Shown here: positions 34,314 to 43,278 of the stretch, piece by piece
Layout of the letters: every line of letters begins with the position of its first letter
Position numbering within the stretch: the first letter of the stretch is position 1
Assembly: GCA_023249375.1 (NCBI GenBank)
Contig: JAHFCT010000019.1
Location: 1-63,058, forward strand
Source of the DNA: Gemmatimonadota bacterium
GTDB taxonomy: Bacteria; Gemmatimonadota; Gemmatimonadetes; Gemmatimonadales; Gemmatimonadaceae
Direction of reading: 5' to 3'
DNA length: 63,058 nucleotides
Notes under the pieces: model-generated
Databases searched by the model: none
What the model was told of the DNA's origin: nothing
Seen by the model: the letters and a program-made list of their open reading frames with translations, nothing else
Made by a program: the position numbers and the translations under genes

Positions 34314-36866
34314 ATGATTCTCGCGCTACTGACCACGGCGCAGCTCGCCGTTGCCGCCAACACGATTGCCGTCTCGCCGTCGAAGGATCTCCCGGCGGTT
34401 CCTCGCGCCACCGCCACCGTCGCGCAGGCCGCGCGCGCCGCGCACCCCATCGTCATCGATGGCCGCGATGACGACGAGGCGTGGCGCACCGCGCAGGTGA
34501 TCGATGCGTTCCGCGAGTTTGATCCCGTGGAGAACGGCGACCCGCACGGTTTCCGCACCGAAGCGCGCGTGACGTACGACGATCGCAACCTCTACGTCTT
34601 CGTGCGTGCCTTCGACCCGCGTCCCGATTCGCTGCTCGCGCTCCTTGCGCGGCGCGATGTGCACACGCAGTCCGACTGGTTGCACCTGATGATCGATTCC
34701 TACCACGATCGACGCACGGGCTTCCGCTTCACGGTCAATCCGGCCGGTGTGCAGCGCGACGTCTACATGAGCAACGATGGTGACGAGGACCTTTCGTGGG
34801 ATGCCGTGTGGCAAGTGTCGACGCGCGTCGAGAAGGATGCGTGGACCGCCGAGTATCGCATTCCGTTCAGCCAGCTGCGCTTCGCCAACACCGACGTGCA
34901 CACGTTCGGCCTTGCCATCTGGCGCGACGTTGGCCGCACGAACTCGCGGATCTCGTGGCCGCTGTATCATCGCAATCAGCCCGGCTTCGTCTCGCAGTTT
35001 GGCGAACTGCGCGGCATCGACCGCATCACCACGCCGCGCCGTCTCGAGACGACACCGTACACGCTGGCCAAGGACCAGTCGCATCCCGAGACGAACGGCC
35101 GCTTTGGCCGGCAGCAGGCGGCGGCCGTCGGCGCCGACGTGAAATACGGACTCACGTCGAATCTCACGATCGACGCGACCATCAACCCGGACTTCGGTCA
35201 GGTGGAGGCCGATCCGTCGGTGCTCAACCTCACCGCGTTCGAGCAGTTCTATCAGGAGCAGCGGCCGTTCTTCCTCGAAGGGCAGGGGATCTTCCGCTAC
35301 GACCTCAACTGCAACGACGGCCAGTGCAGCGGCCTGTTCTATTCGCGCCGCATCGGCCGCTCGCCGCAGCTCGGCGACACGTACAGCGACGCGAGCAATC
35401 CGCTGAACACCACCATCCTTGGCGCCGCCAAGGTGACCGGGCGGCTCGCCAGCGGCCTCTCGATCGGCGTGATGGATGCCATGACGCAGCGCGAAGTGTC
35501 CACCGGCGGCCGCACCATTGAGCCGGCCGCCAACTACGGCGTCGTGCGCCTGCAGCAGGATTTGCGACAGGGCAACTCGGGCTTCGGCATCATGCTGACA
35601 AGCACCGATCGCCAGCTCGATCAGTGGTCGGCCGACTACCTGCGGCGCGGCGCGCGCACGTTCGGCGCGGACTTCCGGCACCGTTTCTGGAAGAACACGT
35701 ACGAACTCAGCGGCTACCTCGCCGGCAGCCAGGTCAACGGCACTGCCGCCAGCATGAACTCGCTGCAGCTCAGCTCGGTGCACAACTATCAGCGCCCCGG
35801 CTCGGGGCTCGACCTCGATCCCACCGCGACGTCGATGTCGGGCGCCACGATGCAACTGGCGCTCGCCAAGCAGGGCGGTGGCAAGACTCGCTTCATGACC
35901 GGCTATCAGCGCACTACGCCCGGTTTCGAGGTCAACGACCTCGGCTTCCTGTCGCGCGCCGACATGCAGAGCTTCTTCAACTGGCTGCAGGTGGCGTACA
36001 CCAAGCCGACCAATTGGTATCGCAGCGTGCGCGTGAACTTTAACCAGTGGAACTCGTGGAACACGGGCGGCCAGCTGCTGGAGCGCGGCGGCAACATCAA
36101 CGCGCACGCCGAGTTTGCCAATCAGTGGTGGGGACACATCGGGTACAACCTGAACGGAACGGGCGGCGCGTCCGACGACCGCGTGTCGCGCGGTGGCCCG
36201 ACGGTGCGCAATGTCTTCAGCCGCTCCGGCTGGGCAGGCATTGAGGGCGATCGGAGGTGGAAGATCCAGCCGACGCTCTTCTTCCAAGGCCAGTTCCGCG
36301 ATGCCTCTGGCGGCTCGTTCGCGGGCATCGACCCGCAGGTCTCGATGCGCGTCGCCAGCCGCCTTCAGGCGCGCGTCGGGCTCTCGTTTCAGCACATGAT
36401 CAACGACGCGCAGTGGTACGGCAACGAACAGGACGCGCACGGAACCACGCACTACACGTTCGCTCGCCTCGACCAGCACGTGGCGTCGGTGACCACGCGC
36501 CTCGACATCACCGCCACGCGCGCGCTAAGTCTGCAGTTGTATGCGTCGCCCTTCGTCGCCACGGGCGCGTACAGCGGCTTGAAGGAACTCAATGACCCGA
36601 GCGCGAAACGCTATGCCGGCCGCTACAAGACGTACGGCAATGGCGCGGCGCTCGAGGGCTTCAACTTCAAGCAGTTCCGCTCGAACACCGTCGTGCGCTG
36701 GGAATACCGGCCGGGTTCGACGCTCTTCTTCGTCTGGTCGCAGGGACGACAGCAGGATTCGCTGAACCCCGGCTCGTTCGAAATGGCACGCGACATGCGC
36801 GACCTGTTCAAGGCGCGCCCCGACAACACGCTGCTCGTCAAGGCGGCGTACTGGCTGAACTACTAG
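34314..36866 (+). CDS. CBM9/DUF5916 outer-membrane protein
   Basis: 850 aa. Signal peptide M-I-L-A-L-L-T-T-A-Q-L-A-V-A-A. The first ~190 mature residues are a CBM9-type domain (I-D-G-R-D-D-D-E-A-W, then D-D-R-N-L-Y-V-F-V-R-A-F-D, N-P-A-G-V-Q-R-D, and W-T-A-E-Y-R-I-P-F-S-Q-L-R-F). DUF5916 follows, with D-A-T-I-N-P-D-F-G-Q-V-E-x-D-P-S-V-L-N-L-x-x-x-E and F-F-L-E-G, then alternating strands up to a C-terminal R-W-E-Y-R-P-G-S-T-L-F-F-V-W and a last strand ending in L-N-Y, as in outer-membrane barrels. Substrate unknown, probably glycan or peptide related. A paralogue is at 53088. Divergent from mgtE. Confidence 0.88.
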   Translation: MILALLTTAQLAVAANTIAVSPSKDLPAVPRATATVAQAARAAHPIVIDGRDDDEAWRTAQVIDAFREFDPVENGDPHGFRTEARVTYDDRNLYVFVRAFDPRPDSLLALLARRDVHTQSDWLHLMIDSYHDRRTGFRFTVNPAGVQRDVYMSNDGDEDLSWDAVWQVSTRVEKDAWTAEYRIPFSQLRFANTDVHTFGLAIWRDVGRTNSRISWPLYHRNQPGFVSQFGELRGIDRITTPRRLETTPYTLAKDQSHPETNGRFGRQQAAAVGADVKYGLTSNLTIDATINPDFGQVEADPSVLNLTAFEQFYQEQRPFFLEGQGIFRYDLNCNDGQCSGLFYSRRIGRSPQLGDTYSDASNPLNTTILGAAKVTGRLASGLSIGVMDAMTQREVSTGGRTIEPAANYGVVRLQQDLRQGNSGFGIMLTSTDRQLDQWSADYLRRGARTFGADFRHRFWKNTYELSGYLAGSQVNGTAASMNSLQLSSVHNYQRPGSGLDLDPTATSMSGATMQLALAKQGGGKTRFMTGYQRTTPGFEVNDLGFLSRADMQSFFNWLQVAYTKPTNWYRSVRVNFNQWNSWNTGGQLLERGGNINAHAEFANQWWGHIGYNLNGTGGASDDRVSRGGPTVRNVFSRSGWAGIEGDRRWKIQPTLFFQGQFRDASGGSFAGIDPQVSMRVASRLQARVGLSFQHMINDAQWYGNEQDAHGTTHYTFARLDQHVASVTTRLDITATRALSLQLYASPFVATGAYSGLKELNDPSAKRYAGRYKTYGNGAALEGFNFKQFRSNTVVRWEYRPGSTLFFVWSQGRQQDSLNPGSFEMARDMRDLFKARPDNTLLVKAAYWLNY

Positions 36867-36905
36867 TAGAGGAAACCTTTTCCACGATTCGACGTACTAA
36901 CAGTA

Positions 36906-36985
36906 TGACGCACGACCGGCAGCGGTAGACAAGCCGGCGCTGGTGGGGGGCCGGCTCCTTCCTGTCGGTCGTGCGGCACCTCCAA
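36906..36985 (+). ncRNA. Structured intergenic RNA candidate (nested hairpin)
   Basis: GCACGACCG (36910-36918) pairs with CGGTCGTGC (36966-36974), enclosing a second stem AGCCGGC (36932-36938)/GCCGGCT (36950-36956) with a purine-rich loop. A strong terminator follows directly (36989-37027). No reading frame covers it convincingly and it does not match tRNA, tmRNA, SRP or 6S by eye. It could be a small RNA or the 3' end of the DUF5916 mRNA. Confidence 0.45.
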
Positions 36986-36988
36986 GGG

Positions 36989-37027
36989 CGAAAACGTCGC
37001 TTCTCACGAAGCGGCGTTTTCGTTTTT
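36989..37027 (+). terminator. Strong intrinsic terminator
   Basis: CGAAAACGTCGCTTC (36989-37003) pairs with GAAGCGGCGTTTTCG (37008-37022), a 15-bp stem with one wobble, a TCAC loop and a TTTTT tail. It ends the DUF5916 transcript and/or the structured RNA at 36906. Confidence 0.9.
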
Positions 37028-37094
37028 CGTGGCCAGCGCTGATATTCAATTGCCTGCGCTGTTCCCTGTCCGCATCTCCGCACCCTTGGTTGAC

Positions 37095-37988
37095 ATGTCC
37101 ACCACTCTCGCCTTCCTCGGCCTTGGCGCCATCGGCACGCCGATGGCGCGTCACCTCGCGATTCCCGGATTCTCGCTCGCGGTGTGGAATCGCACGAGCG
37201 CCAAGAGCACGGCGTTCGCCGCGGCGCATCCGGCCCGCGCCGCCGCCTCACCCGCCGACGCCGCGCGCGGCGCCGAGTTCGTGATCACCTGTCTTCCCAC
37301 CTCGCGTGAAGTCGAGGCGCTGCTCGACGGGCCCGACGGCCTGCTCGCCGGCATGGCGCAGGGCACGCTGCTCATCGACTGCACCTCGGGCGATCCCGCC
37401 ACCTCACAGCGCATGGCGGCCAAGCTCGCCGAGCGCGGCATCGGATTCATCGACGCCCCCGTCTCGGGCGGCGTGGTGGGCGCCGAGAACGGCAAGCTGA
37501 CGATTATGGTGGGCGGCGACGCGGCGCTGCTTGAGCGCGCAATGCCGGTGCTAAAGGCGATGGGTGAGAAGATCGTGCATTGCGGTGCGGTCGGCGCGGG
37601 TGACGCGCTCAAGGCGGTGAACAACGCGCTGCTCGCGGTGCACATCTGGTCGGCGGCCGAAGGGCTGCTGGCGCTGTCGCGCGCCGGTGTGAAGCCAACG
37701 GTGGCGCTCGACGTCATCAACGCATCGAGCGGCCGGTCCAACTCGTCAATGAATCTCTTTCCCGAACGCGTCCTGACGCGCGCTTTTCCGCGTACCTTCA
37801 GACTGGCCCTGCTCGACAAGGACGTGGGCATCGCCGCGCAGGTGGCGCGCAACGAAAAGGTGACGTCGCCGCTGATCCAGCTGACGGCGGAGCTGTTTCG
37901 CGCCGCGCACGTCGCGCTGGGTGAAGAGGCCGATCATGTGGAAGCGGTGAAGTATCTCGAGCAAATGGCGGGAGGAGAGATCCGATGA
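37095..37988 (+). CDS. NAD(P)-dependent beta-hydroxyacid dehydrogenase (3-hydroxyisobutyrate dehydrogenase family)
   Basis: 297 aa. The N-terminal Rossmann fold shows F-L-G-L-G-A-I-G-x-P-M-A-R, and the substrate site D-A-P-V-S-G-G-V-V-G-A-E-N-G. The catalytic Lys lies in G-D-A-L-K-A-V-N-N (K in the usual G-x-x-x-K-x-x-N-N motif), followed by the helical dimerisation domain with K-D-V-G-I-A. Such enzymes oxidise 3-hydroxyisobutyrate, tartronate semialdehyde or related beta-hydroxyacids. Start MSTTLAFLG chosen because the Rossmann motif begins five residues later. Its stop overlaps the next start (ATGA), so it is coupled to the aminotransferase-like gene. Confidence 0.88.
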   Translation: MSTTLAFLGLGAIGTPMARHLAIPGFSLAVWNRTSAKSTAFAAAHPARAAASPADAARGAEFVITCLPTSREVEALLDGPDGLLAGMAQGTLLIDCTSGDPATSQRMAAKLAERGIGFIDAPVSGGVVGAENGKLTIMVGGDAALLERAMPVLKAMGEKIVHCGAVGAGDALKAVNNALLAVHIWSAAEGLLALSRAGVKPTVALDVINASSGRSNSSMNLFPERVLTRAFPRTFRLALLDKDVGIAAQVARNEKVTSPLIQLTAELFRAAHVALGEEADHVEAVKYLEQMAGGEIR

Positions 37989-39253
37989 CAGTGACTATGG
38001 TGCAAGGAAAGGGGCACGGTGTGGTGCAGGGCATGGGAACCACTGTTGAAGTGATTCGTGCGCGCTTTCCGGCGCTCGTGCGAGTGCACAACGGACATGA
38101 GGTCGCGTACTTCGACGGTCCCGGCGGCACGCAGGTGCCGCGGCAGGTCGTGGATGCGATGTCCGATTACCTGCTCCACCACAACGCCAATACGCACTGG
38201 GCGTATCCGACAAGTGAGGAAACCGACGCCGCGATCAGCGGTGCGCGCGCCTCGCTCGCGGCGCTGCTGAACGCCGCGCCGAACGAAATCGCGTTCGGCG
38301 CAAACATGACGACGCTCACGTTTCACCTGGCACGCGCGCTGGGCCGCGGCTGGGGACCCGGCGACGAGGTGATCATCACCGAGCTGGATCACCACGCCAA
38401 CCAGGGACCGTGGCGCGCCATCGAGAAGGAGCGCGGCATCACCATCCGTGTGGTGCCCATCGACCTCGAGTCGTATGAACTCGACTGGGACGCGCTCGAG
38501 CGCGCCTTTACGCCGCGCACCAAGCTGCTTGCCATCACCGCGGGGTCGAACGCGCTGGGCACCAAGCCCGACGTGAGCAGCGCGGCGCGGCTGGCGCACG
38601 ATGCCGGCGCGCTGTGCTTCGTGGACGCGGTGCACTACACGCCGCATGGCGTCGTTGATGTGCAGGCGTTCGACTGCGATTTCCTTGGCTGCTCGGCGTA
38701 CAAGTTCTACGGACCGCACATCGGCGTGATGTACGGCAAGGCGGATCGGCTCGCGGCGCTCGACGTACCCAAGCTGCAGCCAGCACCCGATACCATCCCC
38801 GAACGGTTCGAGACCGGAACGCTGAGTCACGAGGGGATCGTTGGCGCCGGTGCCGCGGTGCAGTTCCTCGGCTCACTCGGCACGGGCACCGATGACCGCG
38901 CCAAGGTTGTGAGCGCGATGACCGCGCTGCATGTGCGCGGCGAGCAACTCTTCGCCCGTCTGTGGGAGGGGCTCGGCGCCATCGACGGCGTGACGCGGCA
39001 CGGACCGCCGCCCGGACGGCCGCGCACGCCGACCGTGGCGTTCACGGTCAGTGGGATGACGCCGGAGGATGCGGCGCGCGCGCTTGCCACGCGGGGCATT
39101 TTCGTTTCGCACGGCGACTACTACGCGTCCACCGTGGTCGAGCGGCTCGGCCTGCAACCCGACGGCATGATCCGCGCGGGCTGCTCGTGCTACACCTCGG
39201 ACGACGAGATCGAACGGTTGATCGCCGGCGTCGCGGGGCTCGGCAAAGCGTAG
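37985..39253 (+). CDS. Cysteine-desulfurase-like class V aminotransferase (PLP)
   Basis: 422 aa. Fold-type I PLP enzyme of the class V group. H-H-A-N-Q-G-P-W, the aspartate in C-F-V-D-A-V-H-Y-T, and the Schiff-base Lys K240 in C-S-A-Y-K-F-Y-G-P-H-I-G are visible. A C-terminal R-A-G-C-S-C-Y replaces the usual R-x-G-x-x-C region, so desulfurase activity is uncertain. GGAGGAG precedes the ATG, within the end of the upstream gene. The first ~17 residues (rich in Gly, Val, Gln) are encoded by a copy of repeat family 1; the conserved domain starts at T-V-E-V-I-R-A-R-F. Partner of the coupled dehydrogenase. Confidence 0.88.
   Translation: MTVTMVQGKGHGVVQGMGTTVEVIRARFPALVRVHNGHEVAYFDGPGGTQVPRQVVDAMSDYLLHHNANTHWAYPTSEETDAAISGARASLAALLNAAPNEIAFGANMTTLTFHLARALGRGWGPGDEVIITELDHHANQGPWRAIEKERGITIRVVPIDLESYELDWDALERAFTPRTKLLAITAGSNALGTKPDVSSAARLAHDAGALCFVDAVHYTPHGVVDVQAFDCDFLGCSAYKFYGPHIGVMYGKADRLAALDVPKLQPAPDTIPERFETGTLSHEGIVGAGAAVQFLGSLGTGTDDRAKVVSAMTALHVRGEQLFARLWEGLGAIDGVTRHGPPPGRPRTPTVAFTVSGMTPEDAARALATRGIFVSHGDYYASTVVERLGLQPDGMIRAGCSCYTSDDEIERLIAGVAGLGKA
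37999..38036. repeat. GC-rich dispersed repeat, family 1 (site C, inside a coding region)
   Basis: GGTGCAAGGAAAGGGGCACG plus GTGTGGTGCAGGGC is the same unit as site A (13429-13516). Here it is in the opposite orientation relative to the gene and codes the first residues (VQGKGHGVVQG) of the class V aminotransferase. Confidence 0.8.
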
Positions 39254-39264
39254 TCGCGCGTTCG

Positions 39265-39295
39265 AAGGCACGCGGGCCACACGTCCGCGTGCCTT
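39265..39295. terminator. Bidirectional hairpin terminator
   Basis: AAGGCACGCGG (39265-39275) pairs exactly with CCGCGTGCCTT (39285-39295) between two convergent genes. A-rich and T-rich ends flank the stem, so it can act in both directions. Confidence 0.75.
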
Positions 39296-39334
39296 CGTTG
39301 CGTCCGTGCTGTGGGTTCGTTGCCGCGCGCCGGG

Positions 39335-40492
39335 CTACCGACTCGCCGGCTTCGGCGCGGACGCCGATTTCCGGTGCGACTCCAGTTCCTTGTCGAGTCC
39401 CGGCACGAACGGCTCGTACTTCGAGCCCGGATGCCACAGCACCCATCCGTCGTAGCCCGCGTCGTACACGGCCTGCTTCTGCGCGCGGATCTCGGCGGGG
39501 CCGTACGGCGGCTGGCCAAGCGAGAACGCCTGCAGCCAGGGCCGCACATGCTCGGGTGTGTGAATGCCGAGCTTCTCGTCGCGTTCGCGGGCGCGGGTGA
39601 TTGCCGCCGCGATCACCTTGTACGGCTCGGCGTTCGGACGCGCGAGGTTGAACGCGCCGTGCGGGTAGTGCGATGGATATACCATTGGCAGCAAGACGTC
39701 CGCGCGCGGCGAGAGCGCCTCCCACTGCTGCCCCACTTCGAGCGCGCCCGACACGGTCGTGACGAGTCCGAAGATGTCGGCCGTCGTCCGCACGCCGAGC
39801 TTCCCGATGCGCCCCTTCGCGTAGCTCAGAAACTCGGCGAGCGCGGCTGGTTTATCGACTCCATTGGCATCTGGAAACACTTGTTGCGGCAACGATTTAT
39901 ACGGCTCAGGAAAACGTATGTAGTCAAACTGTACCTCGCCAAACCCGAGCTTCACCACTTCTTCGGCGATCCGCACATTGTAGTCCCACAACTCGTGGTG
40001 ATACGGATTCACCCACGTGAGGCCCTGCTTGTCGCGCCACGCGCTGCCGTCGGTCTTGCGAATGGTCCACTGCGGATTCACGCGCGCCGTCACCGAGTCC
40101 TTGAACACCACGATGCGCGCGATGGCGAGGATCTTGTGCGTCTTCAGCGTGTCGAGCAGCGCGCGCAGCTCGCCGATGGTCCCCGCAGTGCCGGCGTTGC
40201 GCTGCACCACCGGATCGGCGGTCTTGTAGTTGATGCCGAACTCGTCCTTGATGTCGATGACGAAGGCGTTGATTTCGGTCTGATCGGCAATCGCGATGAG
40301 CTGCCGCATCCGCTTGGTGCTCTGGGCCGCAAACCGATTGATGTAGAGGCCGCGCACCACCGGCGATGCAATCAAGGGCAACGGTGCGGCGGCTGGCACC
40401 TGGGCCGTCACCCGCGGCGAGGCAGCGGCTGGCGTTTGCGCGGCCAGGGTCGAACTCACGAGCACAGTGGGGAGCAGCAGGCGATATCGCAT
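39335..40492 (-). CDS. Putative secreted glycoside hydrolase (DUF4015 type)
   Basis: 385 aa. A signal peptide (M-R-Y-R-L-L-L-P-T-V-L-V-S-S-T-L-A-A-Q) leads to an Ala/Pro linker and a TIM-barrel-like domain from ~50. G-L-Y-I-N, F-V-I-D-I-K-D-E-F-G, A-R-I-V-V-F-K-D, W-V-N-P-Y, V-Q-F-D-Y-I-R-F-P and L-L-P-M-V-Y-P-S-H-Y match the DUF4015 glycosyl-hydrolase-like family. The acidic residues in I-D-I-K-D-E and F-D-Y-I-R-F are likely catalytic or structural. Exported. Polysaccharide target unknown. Divergent from the lipoprotein at 40555. Confidence 0.85.
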   Translation of the reverse strand: MRYRLLLPTVLVSSTLAAQTPAAASPRVTAQVPAAAPLPLIASPVVRGLYINRFAAQSTKRMRQLIAIADQTEINAFVIDIKDEFGINYKTADPVVQRNAGTAGTIGELRALLDTLKTHKILAIARIVVFKDSVTARVNPQWTIRKTDGSAWRDKQGLTWVNPYHHELWDYNVRIAEEVVKLGFGEVQFDYIRFPEPYKSLPQQVFPDANGVDKPAALAEFLSYAKGRIGKLGVRTTADIFGLVTTVSGALEVGQQWEALSPRADVLLPMVYPSHYPHGAFNLARPNAEPYKVIAAAITRARERDEKLGIHTPEHVRPWLQAFSLGQPPYGPAEIRAQKQAVYDAGYDGWVLWHPGSKYEPFVPGLDKELESHRKSASAPKPASR

Positions 40493-40554
40493 GGCGTGCA
40501 AGCTAAACGGCAACGCGCACGACGAGCGACCCCCAGCCCCTGCTATATTGCGTC

Positions 40555-41817
40555 GTGCTTCCACGCCGACTGCTCCCCGTAATCGTGCTCGCTGCCTGCG
40601 CCCGCGCCCCGCAGGGGCCGGCGCCGCACGCGGAGTTCCTCGTCGCCAATGCCGACTCGACCTTCTGGGTGACGTCGGACGTGCGCGGCGTGCGGATGCG
40701 CGGCGCACCGATGGTGCTCGCGCGTGACAGCGGCCGGTTTCAGGAACTCTACGTTTCCGATGACGACCACTCGTACTACGATGCGGTCTTTGTCGGGCAG
40801 CGACTCTACCGCCGCGACCTGATTTCGGGCGACTCCACGCCGCTTCTCTCGGACGGCGAGGTGGCCGGCATGGCCGAGCGATTCGCGCGCGAGCATCCCG
40901 AAGAGCGGCCGCTCGCCGCGGACGAAGACGGAGCGGCCCAGCCCCGCACCTCGGCGATGGCGGAGCTGCACGTGCTCGAGATCTTCGGGCGGTACGCGTC
41001 GTACGAGCATCTCACCGACATCGACATCCGCGGCGGCATCAGCCGGCATGCGGCGCACGGCGGCGTCATTGACCTGCACTCCGGCGCCGAACTGACGGTG
41101 CGCGATCTCTTCGGCGCGGCGGAGCAGGCGCGCCTGGTGCCGGCCGCGGAATCGGCCTGGCGCAGTGCGCGCGATTCGCTGCTCGCCGTCGCGCCCGGCA
41201 AGGGTGATGCGGCGCGTTCCGCCATCGCGCACTTTGAGTTCAGCCCCGGCAGTTTCACGCTCGCCGCCCTCGAGCGCATGCCGCAGGTGCGGTTCGTCGT
41301 GCCGGGCTCGGGCGGCGGCGCGGGCGGCGTGACCATCGCACTGCCGGCGCAGAATGTCACCGTGCCCGCGTGGTGGCGCGACGTGCGCGAGCAGCTGCCG
41401 CTGGGCACGCCGCCGCTGCATCGTTGGCCGCGCGAGAGGTTTGAACTCGTGGCGCGCAGCGACACGACCGGCGGCACGCGCGCGACGCTTGCGCTGCGCG
41501 ACGGCACGCATGAGTGGCCGGTGGGTGTGGTGCAGGGCCCCCTGCGGCGCGTCTTCTGGCTCGACGCGCCGGCGCTGACACGGGAGGGGCGCGACGCCCT
41601 CGTGCGCGCGTTCGACGAAGCGTCGCTCTACTCGGAACAGACCCGCATCGTGCAGGCCCCGCGCCTGCGCGGGCGGCCGCTGCTCGTTCCCGTGGCGCAC
41701 CGCCGAGTGGAGAATCGGCGCCTTCGTCCCGAAACTCTCAACGGGCGGCATCATCGCGATGGCGCCCCCGCGCGCCGTGGGCGCCGGCTGGACGCACCCG
41801 GTGAGGAGGCTCGGTGA
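40555..41817 (+). CDS. Lipoprotein of unknown function with basic C-terminal tail
   Basis: 420 aa starting at GTG 40555 with a short lipoprotein signal, P-R-R-L-L-P-V-I-V-L-A-A-C. TATATT lies at 40544-40549, 6 bp before the GTG, hinting at a very short or absent leader. The body includes H-V-L-E-I-F-G-R-Y-A-S-Y-E, D-I-D-I-R-G-G and D-L-H-S-G-A-E-L-T-V-R-D-L-F; the last is seen in DUF3298-like domains. The last ~45 residues are Arg-rich and read unlike the rest. The stop overlaps the next gene's GTG, which supports this frame to the end. No confident family. Confidence 0.72.
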   Translation: MLPRRLLPVIVLAACARAPQGPAPHAEFLVANADSTFWVTSDVRGVRMRGAPMVLARDSGRFQELYVSDDDHSYYDAVFVGQRLYRRDLISGDSTPLLSDGEVAGMAERFAREHPEERPLAADEDGAAQPRTSAMAELHVLEIFGRYASYEHLTDIDIRGGISRHAAHGGVIDLHSGAELTVRDLFGAAEQARLVPAAESAWRSARDSLLAVAPGKGDAARSAIAHFEFSPGSFTLAALERMPQVRFVVPGSGGGAGGVTIALPAQNVTVPAWWRDVREQLPLGTPPLHRWPRERFELVARSDTTGGTRATLALRDGTHEWPVGVVQGPLRRVFWLDAPALTREGRDALVRAFDEASLYSEQTRIVQAPRLRGRPLLVPVAHRRVENRRLRPETLNGRHHRDGAPARRGRRLDAPGEEAR

Positions 41818-42254
41818 AGGCCAAGCGACAGGAACCGACGCTCAAGGTCGCGCTGCCGTACACGGCGGCGCGGGCAAACGCCGCGTTGCCGCTGGTCCGG
41901 CGCATCGTCGCCGATCTCGTGGGATACTACCGCCAGTGGGAAGACGCGGTGCGCCAGGTCGACCTCACGAGCCACGACAACCTGATCGAGAACTCCGAGG
42001 CGGTACGATGGCAGCGGGAGACGCAGCGGCTGGCCGCCGAGATTGACGGCTGTGTGCGCGAACTCGCCGAACTCGGTGTTGAAGTGCGCGGCATCGACGT
42101 GGGGCTGGTCGATTTCCCAGGTACGCTCGACGGGCGCGACGTCTATTTCTGCTGGATGCTCGGCGAGAGTGCGGTGACGCACTGGCACGAGTGCGACGCG
42201 GGCTTCAGTTCGCGTCAGCCCTTGCCACTGGACGCGCTCGCGAGGCTCGGCTAA
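41814..42254 (+). CDS. DUF2203 family protein
   Basis: 146 aa. Starts at GTG 41814 overlapping the previous stop, with GGAGG at 41804-41808. N-terminal helical half (L-P-L-V-R-R-I-V-A-D-L) and C-terminal block G-L-V-D-F-P-G-T-L-D-G-R-D-V-Y-F-C-W-M-L-G-E, then W-H-x-C-D-A-G-F-S-S-R-Q-P-L match DUF2203. No reaction is known for the family. Cytoplasmic, small, coupled to the lipoprotein. Confidence 0.88.
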   Translation: MKAKRQEPTLKVALPYTAARANAALPLVRRIVADLVGYYRQWEDAVRQVDLTSHDNLIENSEAVRWQRETQRLAAEIDGCVRELAELGVEVRGIDVGLVDFPGTLDGRDVYFCWMLGESAVTHWHECDAGFSSRQPLPLDALARLG

Positions 42255-42332
42255 CGGTCCACGCGGTGCCCGCGGTGCCCGCGGCGCCGGACGGTCCGTG
42301 GCTCGCCGCGCGCTCCGTTCTGCGGCGGCCCG

Positions 42333-43268
42333 TCAGTCGCCGTCGGCCCCGTCGCGATAGGGCACGTCAATCTCCATTCCGTCGCGCGCGATCGTGACGC
42401 GCCCAAAGACCTCGCGCGCCTCGCGGTCGAGATCGGACGGATCGCGCGAGTAGCGCGCGGAGAAGTGCGTCAGCGCGAGATGCGTGACGCCGGCGGCGGC
42501 CGCCACCTGCGCGGCTTCACGCGCGGTGCTGTGTCCCGTCTCGAGCGCGCGCTCCATCTCCTCGTCGCCGAAGGTGCTCTCGTGCACGAGGAGGTCGGCA
42601 CCTTGTGACATGGCGATGGTCGTCGCGCACGGACGCGTGTCGCCCGTGATCACGACGCGGCGGCCGGTGCGCGTGGGACCAACCAGCGTTGCCGGCTCAA
42701 TCACGCGGCCGTCGTCGAGGGTGATCGCCTCCCCCTTGTGGATGCGGCCCCACAGCGGCCCTTCGGGAATGCCAAGCTCGCGCGCGAGGTCGGGATTGAA
42801 CCGCCCGCGCCGTTCGTCTTCGACAAGCGCGTAACCCACCGCCACCGCGCCGCGATGTTCCACCGGGTAGGGCACGATGGAGTAGTCCTTGCGCTTCACC
42901 GGCTCGCCGGGCACGAGCTCGGTGATCTCCACGGCATACGTGAGCCGTTCGCCGCCAAAGGCGTCGGCGCGCTTCATCAGTTGCGTGACGCCGCGCGGGC
43001 CCCAGATGCGCAGCGGCTCCGTGCGCCCCTGCAGCGAGAGCGTGCGCATCAGTCCGAGCGCGCCGATGATGTGATCGCTGTGAAAGTGCGTGAAGAACAG
43101 GTCGCCGAAGGTGAAACCCACGCCGTAGCGCATCATCTGTCGCTGCGTGCCCTCGCCGCAGTCGATGAGCATCGTCTCGCCCTCGCGCACGAGGGCGAGC
43201 GCGGAGACGCCGCGCTCAACCGTCGGGCGCGACGCAGAGGTGCCGAGGAAAGTGAGGGAGAGGGACAA
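42333..43268 (-). CDS. rnz: Ribonuclease Z (tRNA 3' processing)
   Basis: 311 aa metallo-beta-lactamase-fold nuclease that trims tRNA 3' trailers, needed here because the tRNA genes seen lack encoded CCA. The metal motif H-F-H-S-D-H is at 61-66, preceded by L-I-D-C-G-E-G-T-Q-R-Q. Other ligands lie in Y-P-V-E-H-R-G, T-G-D-T-R-P-C, L-V-H-E-S-T-F and L-T-H-F-S-A-R-Y, all standard for RNase Z. The start is a TTG (43266-43268) preceded not by a Shine-Dalgarno sequence but by a run of CCATCTA-type heptamers. Confidence 0.93.
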   Translation of the reverse strand: MSLSLTFLGTSASRPTVERGVSALALVREGETMLIDCGEGTQRQMMRYGVGFTFGDLFFTHFHSDHIIGALGLMRTLSLQGRTEPLRIWGPRGVTQLMKRADAFGGERLTYAVEITELVPGEPVKRKDYSIVPYPVEHRGAVAVGYALVEDERRGRFNPDLARELGIPEGPLWGRIHKGEAITLDDGRVIEPATLVGPTRTGRRVVITGDTRPCATTIAMSQGADLLVHESTFGDEEMERALETGHSTAREAAQVAAAAGVTHLALTHFSARYSRDPSDLDREAREVFGRVTIARDGMEIDVPYRDGADGD

Positions 43269-43278
43269 GAGGGGAATA

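Noticed and set aside
41530-41560. GGTGTGGTGCAGGGC inside the lipoprotein gene resembling repeat family 1
   Set aside because: The match is short, codes an ordinary V-V-Q-G segment and lacks the flanking GGGGCAC and purine spacer of the true copies.
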